From positions 1 to 64,000 of the forward strand of contig UQJP01000009.1 in the NCBI GenBank assembly GCA_900541415.1: DNA of 64,000 nt, read 5' to 3'. Positions 17,350-24,451 of this stretch are shown in pieces. The first letter of the stretch is position 1. Each line of letters starts with the position of its first letter. The notes beneath the pieces were generated by a model. It searched no databases. It was not told the origin of the DNA and saw nothing but the letters and a program-made list of their open reading frames with translations. This DNA comes from an uncultured Odoribacter sp. GTDB lineage: Bacteria > Bacteroidota > Bacteroidia > Bacteroidales > Marinifilaceae. Made by a program: the position numbers and the translations under genes.

Positions 17350-19650
17350 ATGAATAAAAAAAGTGTTTTTGTATTTATTGCGTGTGCTTTATTGGCAGGT
17401 TGTTCTGCGAATAAACAGCAACCGGAAATATCGATTGTTCCGCAGCCTTTGGAAATGACGGCAAAAAATGGTGAGTTCCATTTGAAGAATCAGTTGGTCA
17501 TCGGGGTATCTGACGACCGTTTGCAGGCTGCTGCCGATTATTTAGGGAATAAAATTGTGAAAGCTACCGGATTTGAGGTGAAGACGGAAAAAGGGAACGG
17601 TGATATAATGCTTGTGTTGACCGACACCGTGCTGGGAGGAAAAGAAGGTGCTTACCGATTGAATATCGATAAAAAACAGATCACCCTTGTGGGAAACGAT
17701 TATGGAAGTATCATTTCCGGAATCGGCTCGATACGGCAATTGATGCCGATAGAGTTTGAGCGGGAAGCAGCCCTGAACCAACAGGTGGAATGGGAGATTC
17801 CTGCCGTACAAATCGCCGACGCTCCCCGTTTCGGCTGGCGCGGTATGATGCTCGATGTGGCGCGGCATTTTTATACAAAGCAGGAGGTGATGCAGTTGCT
17901 GGATTTAATGGCTATGTATAAGTTGAATAAATTTCATTGGCATTTGACCGACGATCAGGGATGGAGGGTTGAAATCAAGAAATATCCATTGCTGACCGAA
18001 AAAGGGGCGTGGCGGAAGTATAATAGTCACGACCGTTCCTGCTTGAATATGGCGAGAAAACAGGACAATCCCGATTTCCTTTTACCGGACGACCGGAAGA
18101 AAGTGGTCGACGGGGATACGCTTTACGGTGGTTTTTACACACAGGACGATATACGTGAAGTTGTGGCTTATGCAGCCCGCTTGGGGATAGACGTTATGCC
18201 TGAAATCGATATGCCGGGACATTCTTTGGTGGCGGCTTCTAATTACAAAGGTATTGCCTGCCATGAACAAACGGGTTGGGGAACCACTTTTTCATCTCCG
18301 ATATGCCCTGGTAAGGAATCGGCTTTGGAATTCTGTAAAAATGTGTATAGCGAGATATTCCAGTTATTTCCCAATAAGTATGTGCATTTAGGTGCCGACG
18401 AAGTGGAAAAGACAAACTGGAAAAGTTGTCGCGATTGCCAGAAACGAATCAAAGAGAAAGGGTTAAAGAATGAAGAAGAGTTGCATGCCTGGTTTGTGAA
18501 AGATATGGAGAAATTCTTCAATGCCAACGGCAAGGAACTTTTTGGCTGGGACGAAATATTGGAAGGCGGGTTGTCGGAAACAGCCCATTTGATGTGGTGG
18601 CGCAGTTGGGCGAAAAAATCCGTTCCGCTGGCAACGGCACAGGGGAACCAAGTGGTGATGTGTCCGAATGCAGTGATGTATTTCGATGCACAGCAGGACA
18701 AGAATACCTTGTCGTCCGTTTATCATTTCGAGCCGTTTTTAGAAGGCTTATCTGCGGAGCAGCAGGCATTGATTATGGGAGTGCAGGGAAATTTGTGGAT
18801 GGAATGGATTCCTTCGTGGGAACGAGTGGAATATATGATTATGCCCCGCATGCTGGCGTTGTCGGAAGTGGCATGGACACAGCCCGAAAATAAAGATTGG
18901 GAGGCTTTTCAGAAAAAAGTAATCAATCAGCTGCCCCGTCTGGACGTTATGGGAATTAATTATCGGATTCCTGATTTGGTTGGTGGTTATACTTCTAATG
19001 CTTTTATCGGAGAAACCACTGTGGCCGTGGAATGTCCTGCCCCGCTTGCCAAAATATATTATACGACAGACGGCTCGATTCCGACGGAAAACTCGATTCC
19101 GTATACAGGTCCCTTTACGATTAGCGAAACCTCCGATTTTACTTTCAGGACTTTCCGACCGGACGGAACGAAAGGAGATTTGCTGAAAATGAAATATATG
19201 AAAGACACCTGTTCCCCTGCCGTACAGGCACGTGTGACCGGAGAAGGCATTAAAGCCGTGTGGCATGATTACCGGGGAAATTCGTGTGAGGGAATCGAAA
19301 ACGCGCCTGTAAAGGGTGAGTATGTAGTGAATAGTATTTCCATTCCTAAAGAAGTAAAAGGAAACATCGGATTGGTATTGACCGGATTTCTGGATGTGCC
19401 GGAAGACGGGATTTATACCTTTGCTCTGCATTCCGACGACGGTAGTGTGCTGACGATCGGCGACCGCGTGGTGGTGGATAACGACGGAGCGCATTCTCCC
19501 CGGGAGATCATCGGACAAAAAGCTTTGGCCAAAGGATTACATCCTTTTAAAGTGACTTATTTCGATTACAACGGTGGTATGTTGGAAATGAAAATGATAA
19601 ACGGGAAAGGAGAAAAAGTCCCCTTCCCGGCTTCCTGGTTTAAATATTGA
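17350..19650 (+). CDS. GH20 beta-N-acetylhexosaminidase lipoprotein
   Basis: Removes terminal N-acetylglucosamine or N-acetylgalactosamine from glycans such as mucin, host N-glycans or chitin fragments. The 766-residue chain starts with a lipobox LLAGC (Cys18), so it is membrane anchored. A GH20b domain (about 25-155) precedes the catalytic barrel (about 155-510), with the catalytic pair Asp350-Glu351 in HLGADE and the motifs HWHLTDDQGW and GWDE. A chitobiase-type C-terminal beta domain follows (TTDGS...T, about 560-620), and residues about 650-766 look like a PA14 domain (HSDDGSVL). A poor promoter-like TTTG (17299-17302) with a TTTG core at 17326 lies upstream. Its 3' end overlaps that of the PAP2 gene by 11 bases, tail to tail. 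Confidence 0.94.
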   Translation: MNKKSVFVFIACALLAGCSANKQQPEISIVPQPLEMTAKNGEFHLKNQLVIGVSDDRLQAAADYLGNKIVKATGFEVKTEKGNGDIMLVLTDTVLGGKEGAYRLNIDKKQITLVGNDYGSIISGIGSIRQLMPIEFEREAALNQQVEWEIPAVQIADAPRFGWRGMMLDVARHFYTKQEVMQLLDLMAMYKLNKFHWHLTDDQGWRVEIKKYPLLTEKGAWRKYNSHDRSCLNMARKQDNPDFLLPDDRKKVVDGDTLYGGFYTQDDIREVVAYAARLGIDVMPEIDMPGHSLVAASNYKGIACHEQTGWGTTFSSPICPGKESALEFCKNVYSEIFQLFPNKYVHLGADEVEKTNWKSCRDCQKRIKEKGLKNEEELHAWFVKDMEKFFNANGKELFGWDEILEGGLSETAHLMWWRSWAKKSVPLATAQGNQVVMCPNAVMYFDAQQDKNTLSSVYHFEPFLEGLSAEQQALIMGVQGNLWMEWIPSWERVEYMIMPRMLALSEVAWTQPENKDWEAFQKKVINQLPRLDVMGINYRIPDLVGGYTSNAFIGETTVAVECPAPLAKIYYTTDGSIPTENSIPYTGPFTISETSDFTFRTFRPDGTKGDLLKMKYMKDTCSPAVQARVTGEGIKAVWHDYRGNSCEGIENAPVKGEYVVNSISIPKEVKGNIGLVLTGFLDVPEDGIYTFALHSDDGSVLTIGDRVVVDNDGAHSPREIIGQKALAKGLHPFKVTYFDYNGGMLEMKMINGKGEKVPFPASWFKY

Positions 19651-20344
19651 ACAGGGAGTAAATAAATATTCCTGCAACCGTCAGTAGCCCGGTGTATATG
19701 GTTACCCGGGTATAACGGATTTGAACAGGATGTTCTATCAATTGCCGGTCTTGTGAAGCATATTTCAGAAGACCGGCAATTTTTGTGTTGCGAAGGGCAT
19801 AACGATAAGAATAATAGATAAGCAAAGCACCGCTAAGCCCGACGAGCATACCTGCCAGCAGATCACCGGGATAATGTACTCCCAGGTAGATGCGCGAATA
19901 AGAATTGACGGTAGCCCACAGCATGATAAAAAGAGTCAGCCAGCGTTGTTTGAAGAACAACATGGTAAAAAACGCCAAAGCAAAGGAGTTGGCGGCATGA
20001 CAGGAGGGAAAACCATAGCGGCCTCCGCGTTTCCCGTTTATGATGTGTACAAATTCAGATAGCGGATTATCGAGGTTGGAGGGACGCATACGTTCCACCA
20101 GCGGACGGATGAATGTGGCACAAACCTGATCCGCATAAGTGATGGTTAAAGCGATAGCGACTACCGTGAATATAGTTATATAAAGATTGAAATTTTTGCA
20201 GAGGACGTATAGGATCGTGGCATACATGGGAACCCAGATGATTTTCCCGCTAAATAACCACATGAAACTATCCCAAAAAGGAGAATGAAGACCGTTGAGA
20301 GTGAGAAGTAATTGCTGGTCGAGTTGTTGTAGTGTGTCAAGCAT
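19640..20344 (-). CDS. PAP2 superfamily phosphatase, membrane protein
   Basis: A 234-residue integral membrane phosphatase that probably acts on a lipid phosphate such as undecaprenyl pyrophosphate, phosphatidyl phosphates or lipid A. Six or so hydrophobic segments are visible. The three acid-phosphatase motifs are recognisable: ERMRPSN, YGFPSCHAANS (Cys in place of the usual Gly or Ser of PSGH/PSSH) and SRIYLGVHYPGD with the conserved His and Asp. Its start codon directly follows the U-tract of a hairpin (20352-20400) that ends the upstream thioredoxin-like gene, so expression may depend on read-through. The exact substrate cannot be told. Confidence 0.9.
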   Translation of the reverse strand: MLDTLQQLDQQLLLTLNGLHSPFWDSFMWLFSGKIIWVPMYATILYVLCKNFNLYITIFTVVAIALTITYADQVCATFIRPLVERMRPSNLDNPLSEFVHIINGKRGGRYGFPSCHAANSFALAFFTMLFFKQRWLTLFIMLWATVNSYSRIYLGVHYPGDLLAGMLVGLSGALLIYYSYRYALRNTKIAGLLKYASQDRQLIEHPVQIRYTRVTIYTGLLTVAGIFIYSLFNI

Positions 20345-20351
20345 AAAAATT

Positions 20352-20400
20352 CAGATTTACGATTTCATTTGTACAAATGTACAGTAAAATCGTAAATCTG
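20352..20400 (-). terminator. hairpin between thioredoxin-like and PAP2 genes
   Basis: CAGATTTACGATTT (20352-20365) pairs perfectly with AAATCGTAAATCTG (20387-20400); the loop itself contains the palindrome CATTTGTACAAATG (20366-20379). On the minus strand the stem is followed by AATTTTT and then directly by the ATG of the PAP2 gene. Confidence 0.75.
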
Positions 20401-20407
20401 CAACTTC

Positions 20408-20836
20408 TTATTTCTTCACGTCCAATTTTTCACTGATCAGTTGTTCGATCTGTTCCCGCGGACGAAGGCCCACTACGGAAAAGGGTTTTCCGTCTTTGGG
20501 GATAAAGATCATCACGGGAATGCTCGAAGCCTTGAATAATTGTGCCAATTCCGGCTCTTTATCCACATCCACTTTGTAAATCTGTATTTTATTGCCGTAT
20601 TGCTTTTGAATTTCTTCAAGGATAGGCGATAATTTTTTACAGGGGGGACACCAGGTGGCGAACAGGTCTATAATAGCGGGCTTATCGCCGAGGTATTTCC
20701 ATTCTTTATTGGCACTATAATCCCATATTTCTTTTTTAAACTCTGCCGTAGTCAGGTGTTTTACGGTTTGTGCATGTACTGAACTAAAGATAGTTGCAGT
20801 GAATATGGCTATTAATAAAAAGATTGATTTTTTCAT
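20408..20836 (-). CDS. exported thioredoxin-like protein
   Basis: A 142-residue protein with a signal peptide (first 22 residues, ending VHAQ) and a thioredoxin fold. The active-site pair is Cys63-Cys66 in TWCPPCKKL and the cis-proline is in SSIPVMIF. It probably reduces or exchanges disulfides in the periplasm. The ATG at 20836 is natural. It has its own promoter on the minus strand and a strong hairpin after its stop codon. The ispE gene is divergent on the other side. Confidence 0.92.
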   Translation of the reverse strand: MKKSIFLLIAIFTATIFSSVHAQTVKHLTTAEFKKEIWDYSANKEWKYLGDKPAIIDLFATWCPPCKKLSPILEEIQKQYGNKIQIYKVDVDKEPELAQLFKASSIPVMIFIPKDGKPFSVVGLRPREQIEQLISEKLDVKK

Positions 20837-20882
20837 ATATACGATTTTTATGTTACACAGTAGATAAACGTTTTCCAGTGGC

Positions 20883-20913
20883 CGAAGTTACAAAAAAAGG
20901 AATTGTAAACAAA
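20883..20913 (-). promoter_or_regulatory. promoter of thioredoxin-like gene
   Basis: On the minus strand TTTG (20913-20910) is followed after exactly 19 bases by TAACTTCG (20890-20883), one base away from TAnnTTTG. Spacing and position fit a Bacteroides-type promoter. Confidence 0.6.
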
Positions 20914-20964
20914 TCTAAATGATTTCACCGGGTGATTTTATAGGTACTAATTCTAAATCCTTAT

Positions 20965-20972
20965 TATCTTTG
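20965..20972 (+). promoter_or_regulatory. possible -7 element before ispE
   Basis: TATCTTTG matches TAnnTTTG, 21 bases before the ispE ATG. No TTTG is found 19 bases upstream. Confidence 0.4.
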
Positions 20973-20993
20973 CACACATAAACTAAACGGTAT

Positions 20994-21812
20994 ATGATAT
21001 ATTTTCCTAATATAAAGATCAATATAGGGCTTTTTGTCACAGAGAGGCGGGAAGACGGTTTTCATAATCTGGAGACGATATTTTATCCTTTAGGGCTTTC
21101 AGATATTTTAGAGGTGAAGAAAATGGAGGAAGAACCGGGAGGAACGTGCTATTTTGAAAATACCGGAATCCTCGTGGATTGTCCGGCGGAGAAAAATCTG
21201 GTTTTAAAAGCCTATCATTTATTGGCGAAAGATTTCCATTTGCCGGCTATGAAAGTGCATTTACGGAAAATCGTACCTTTCGGTGCCGGATTGGGAGGAG
21301 GATCGTCCGATGCTGCTTTTATGCTGAAAGCCATTAATGAAGGCTGTAATTTGGGACTTTCCGATCATAAGCTGATGGAATATGCCTCGCAATTGGGGAG
21401 TGATTGTGCCTTTTTTATACTCGATCGCCCGGCTTTTGCTTCCGGCAAGGGGGAACGGCTGGAGGAAATATCCCTATCGCTGGACGGTTACCGGATGGTG
21501 CTGGTGAAACCGGATTGTGGTGTGTCTACGGCCGAGGCTTACCGGGGAATTATCCCTAAACAGCCGGAATTTGATTTGCGTAAGCTGGGGACTTTACCGC
21601 TGGAAGAGTGGAAACAGGTAGTGAAGAACGATTTTGAGACGACTGTTTTCGCCCGTTATCCGGAAATAGGCCGCTTGAAGGAGTATTTATACGGGCAGGG
21701 TGCGGTGTATGCTGCAATGACGGGAAGCGGTTCTGCCGTGTTTGGAATATTCCCCAGCAATAAAGAAATAAATATAAATTGTCCCGGTTGCTTTGTGTGG
21801 AGGGAGGAATGA
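20994..21812 (+). CDS. ispE: 4-diphosphocytidyl-2-C-methyl-D-erythritol kinase
   Basis: Phosphorylates the 2-hydroxyl of CDP-methylerythritol in the non-mevalonate (MEP) isoprenoid pathway. The 272-residue protein belongs to the GHMP kinase family: the ATP-binding loop PFGAGLGGGSSDAA lies near residues 90-103, the N-terminal substrate region near KINIGLFV, and the C-terminal MTGSGSAVFG motif near 243. Full length and cytosolic. The ATG at 20994 is the first in frame. A small membrane protein gene follows 17 bases downstream and may be co-transcribed. Confidence 0.96.
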   Translation: MIYFPNIKINIGLFVTERREDGFHNLETIFYPLGLSDILEVKKMEEEPGGTCYFENTGILVDCPAEKNLVLKAYHLLAKDFHLPAMKVHLRKIVPFGAGLGGGSSDAAFMLKAINEGCNLGLSDHKLMEYASQLGSDCAFFILDRPAFASGKGERLEEISLSLDGYRMVLVKPDCGVSTAEAYRGIIPKQPEFDLRKLGTLPLEEWKQVVKNDFETTVFARYPEIGRLKEYLYGQGAVYAAMTGSGSAVFGIFPSNKEININCPGCFVWREE

Positions 21813-21829
21813 TATAAAATGTAAATGCG

Positions 21830-22147
21830 ATGAAAACTTATCTGATTATAATACTGATCGGCATGGTGTCCGGTTTTATCGGAATAATTCCCCTATTGCG
21901 TAAGAAAGCCGATAAATATATGGTTTTAGCGGGCTTTGTTTTGTTTCTGCTGATGCCTTATGTGGTGTTCCGCCTGAGTCTTCCCTGGACTCAATGGTGG
22001 TGGAAGGGCATGGTGGTTTCTCTGGCTCTGTCTTTGCCGTTGATTATTGCTTCCGGCAAGGGAAATTCGCGTTGCGTTTTTCCATTGTTAATCATGTCGG
22101 TTGTGGTCGGCTTGTTTATCTCTTTCTTAGGGCATTTCCTGTTGTGA
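21830..22147 (+). CDS. small four-helix membrane protein, unknown
   Basis: A 105-residue hydrophobic protein with four predicted membrane segments (about 3-21, 29-48, 58-76 and 83-104) joined by short basic loops such as RKK and GKGNSR. No family recognised. It follows ispE by 17 bases. The run Trp-Trp-Trp near residue 57 lies inside a helix boundary and is not a leader peptide feature. The next reading frame downstream (NVEALA gene) is in the same frame after two stop codons, but the two proteins are unrelated in kind. Confidence 0.7.
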   Translation: MKTYLIIILIGMVSGFIGIIPLLRKKADKYMVLAGFVLFLLMPYVVFRLSLPWTQWWWKGMVVSLALSLPLIIASGKGNSRCVFPLLIMSVVVGLFISFLGHFLL

Positions 22148-22177
22148 TGTGATATGTAACAAAAATTTAAAAAAGTA

Positions 22178-22498
22178 TTGTTATTTTTATGTTGTATTCT
22201 ATTTGCAGTAATAGGTGTATTGGGTTTTAATAAAGAGAGATTACTCTTTTTTCCAAAGTTTTTATATACAAATATAGAAGCTATTACTAATGGTGAAAAT
22301 ACACAAGGGGTAGCAGAAAGAATATTGAGCCAAACTGCCGGAGAAGGAATTGAAACTGTCGACGGGGAGAGATGGAAGGTAAAGTATATAGATACGAAAA
22401 CAGTAGATTGCATAGGAAAAGGAACAATTTATTGTAAAAAGGATGAAACTGTAAGAGCAATCACTGAAAAAATTGTTAAAGTTACGGATGTTCGTTAA
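22178..22498 (+). CDS. NVEALA-family exported peptide, start uncertain
   Basis: A 106-residue product if translation begins at TTG 22178. It has a hydrophobic leader, then TNIEAITNGE, a clear variant of the NVEALA motif that names a Bacteroidota family of small exported proteins, and a C-terminal Cys pair (CIGKGTIYC). The natural family start would be ATG at 22154 followed by a Lys-rich stretch, but the codon after this ATG is TAA; the rest (Gln-Lys-Phe-Lys-Lys) looks exactly like a signal-peptide n-region. So either a nonsense change has disabled the normal start, or TTG 22178 is used and gives an unusual leader with no positive charge. The stop overlaps the next start (TAATG). GC is about 28 percent at 22201-22260, far below the 50 percent of 21541-21600. 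Confidence 0.65.
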   Translation: MLFLCCILFAVIGVLGFNKERLLFFPKFLYTNIEAITNGENTQGVAERILSQTAGEGIETVDGERWKVKYIDTKTVDCIGKGTIYCKKDETVRAITEKIVKVTDVR

Positions 22499-23637
22499 TG
22501 GGAATAAGATTTTCATCAATTATAGTTTTTTGTTTGTGTTTCTTTTTATTGTCTTGTAACTCACATCAGGATAAAGGAAGTATTCTTATCAATTCTGAAG
22601 AAGAGCGTACTTGCCCTGACACTTTGTATTTTGGACACTATGATATGGTATTTTTGGAAACGACTTCTGAATGTTTGATCAGCCATATTTCGAAAATTAT
22701 ACAAACAGAGGGAAAACTTTTCTTATTGGATAAGGAAACAGATCAAATCTTTTTATTTTCCCATGAGGGAAAATTTATTAAATATTTATTTTCTAAAGGC
22801 AGAGCACCGGGAGAATGTGTGAATGTTATGGATTTTTCGTTTGATAAAAAGAATAAAGAATTAATTGTTTATGCAGATAATCCTGGTAAATTAATGTTTT
22901 TTGATCAGGATGGTTGTTTTAAACGAGAGGTGGGGTGTGATCGTTTGTTTTATGCGATTGCTTCCATTCAAGGAAATAGTTTAGCAGGAATTAATATTTT
23001 TAGCCGTGAGCCAACTCATTATTTATCTGTATTGGGATATGATTCTTTGCATATCAGTGATGAACGTAAATTTCCTATGGAGCAGCACCGTATTTGTGAT
23101 CTTTTTGCCGAAGGAACGTTGTTATTGAAAGGAAAGTCTATCTGTTTTACCAAAAGATACGATAATACAATTTACCGTTTAACTGCAGAGGGAATTGAAA
23201 ATTTTCTACGGATAGATTTCGGTAAATATAGTTTTCCCAATGAATTGTTATCTCGAAAAATGGGAGAGGCAGAGTTTATGGAACAGGTTGTTTTGCAAAA
23301 AAAGGCTGTATATTCTATTGTTAACGTGAAAGAAATGGGGAATCATGTTTTTTTTAATACAAACAATTTGGGTACTTATGTCGTAACTCTCGATCGTTTA
23401 CAGGGAGATTATTGGAAATATATTTTAAATACAGAATTACAATTAGAGCATTTGAATATGTTGCCGGTTGAAGATATTGAAGATAAAGTAATAGGCTTTT
23501 CTGAAGGAATCCTGTCTTTAAAAGATAAGGTGAAATATACTCGGGCAAAGCAGGCGCCGGAGTGGTTTAAAGAAAAGGTGGATAGGGCGCTGGATACGGA
23601 TAATCCGGTTGTTTTTTTATATCATTATAAAAATTGA
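22498..23637 (+). CDS. six-bladed beta-propeller lipoprotein
   Basis: A 379-residue lipoprotein with lipobox FLLSC (Cys20). The body has repeated beta-propeller blades of about 45 residues with the style KLFLLDKETDQIFLFSHEGK, like the Bacteroidota six-bladed propeller family often found beside NVEALA genes. The function of the family is unknown; binding of a peptide or sugar ligand at the cell envelope is a guess. Its ATG overlaps the NVEALA stop by one base, so translation is probably coupled. The gene is AT-rich (about 35 percent GC at 23221-23280) like its partner and unlike the flanks, which suggests that the pair was acquired together. Confidence 0.8.
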   Translation: MGIRFSSIIVFCLCFFLLSCNSHQDKGSILINSEEERTCPDTLYFGHYDMVFLETTSECLISHISKIIQTEGKLFLLDKETDQIFLFSHEGKFIKYLFSKGRAPGECVNVMDFSFDKKNKELIVYADNPGKLMFFDQDGCFKREVGCDRLFYAIASIQGNSLAGINIFSREPTHYLSVLGYDSLHISDERKFPMEQHRICDLFAEGTLLLKGKSICFTKRYDNTIYRLTAEGIENFLRIDFGKYSFPNELLSRKMGEAEFMEQVVLQKKAVYSIVNVKEMGNHVFFNTNNLGTYVVTLDRLQGDYWKYILNTELQLEHLNMLPVEDIEDKVIGFSEGILSLKDKVKYTRAKQAPEWFKEKVDRALDTDNPVVFLYHYKN

Positions 23638-23672
23638 ATTGTCCGGATATTGATTAGAGAATGAAGAGGTTG

Positions 23673-23718
23673 AAATCCTGAAAAGTACCCTGTTGTTATA
23701 GGTACTTTTCAGGATTTT
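23673..23718. terminator. bidirectional terminator between propeller and HdeD-like genes
   Basis: AAATCCTGAAAAGTACC (23673-23689) pairs perfectly with GGTACTTTTCAGGATTT (23701-23717), 11-base loop. The stem ends in A on the left and T on the right, suiting both convergent genes. Confidence 0.8.
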
Positions 23719-23721
23719 CTA

Positions 23722-24261
23722 TTATTTTAATGCAAGAGAATAAATCACAGCAGAGATTCCGCCGAATATAAAGGCCAGTCCTGTCCAGACAATGATATTG
23801 AGGATTCCGAACAGAGGGTGGAAGATGATCAGGAATGAAAAAATTAATGTCAGTATTCCTCCGGTCAGCACCCAGCCCCAATTCGGGATTCGGAGAGATT
23901 GCATCTGGGAAGATTGTCCGATAAAATCGATTCCGACGAACATCAGTATAAAGCCTACCAGATAAGGCAGCATATCGGCAGCCCAGTCTAAATTGCCCAA
24001 GAGGATGAAACCGATAACCAGATCGAGAATACCCATGGCGAGTCCCCAGCCCCAGCTCCGGTAACGTTGGTTGGCAAAAGCATTGACAATTTCACCGATA
24101 CCGAAAAGGATGAACATCAGGCTAAAGTAAACCGCAAGTGCAAAGTAGGATTCAACCGGATTCCTGAAAACCCATATCCCGCAAATAATAGAAAGGATAC
24201 CGATGATTAACATTAACCACCAGTATCGGTTTGTCTGTTTGTAATTTTCTACTGTTTCCAT
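23722..24261 (-). CDS. HdeD-like membrane protein
   Basis: A 179-residue protein with six predicted membrane helices and Gly-rich helix starts (LMLIIGILSIICGIWVF, GLAMGILDLVIGF, GWVLTGGILTLIFSF). It fits the HdeD/DUF308 family, named after an Escherichia coli acid-resistance protein; the role in Bacteroidota is not established. No signal peptide beyond the first helix. ATG at 24261. It is a single-gene unit, convergent with the propeller gene and divergent from the glycosidase-like gene. Confidence 0.85.
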   Translation of the reverse strand: METVENYKQTNRYWWLMLIIGILSIICGIWVFRNPVESYFALAVYFSLMFILFGIGEIVNAFANQRYRSWGWGLAMGILDLVIGFILLGNLDWAADMLPYLVGFILMFVGIDFIGQSSQMQSLRIPNWGWVLTGGILTLIFSFLIIFHPLFGILNIIVWTGLAFIFGGISAVIYSLALK

Positions 24262-24383
24262 ATAATTTGGTTTAAATAATTGTTACAATAGTTTGAACGT
24301 GTATGAGAATAATAAGTTTTATTTATTTTCGGATTGACCGGGGAAGCTTGAAACCATAGTGGCGTATAATATTGGTGTGAAAA

Positions 24384-24414
24384 TTTGTCTATTTTATTAA
24401 AACAGCTAATTTTG
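24384..24414 (+). promoter_or_regulatory. promoter of glycosidase-like gene
   Basis: TTTG (24384-24387), exactly 19 bases, then TAATTTTG (24407-24414): a full match to the Bacteroides promoter. The ATG is 37 bases downstream. Confidence 0.7.
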
Positions 24415-24451
24415 TTTGTCTGCCTTTTTAGCTTTTAAATAATTAAATCTG

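Noticed and set aside
22000..22015. Three Trp codons in a row in the small membrane protein gene
   Set aside because: They lie in the middle of a 105-codon gene with no terminator or biosynthetic gene after it, so this is not an amino acid leader peptide.
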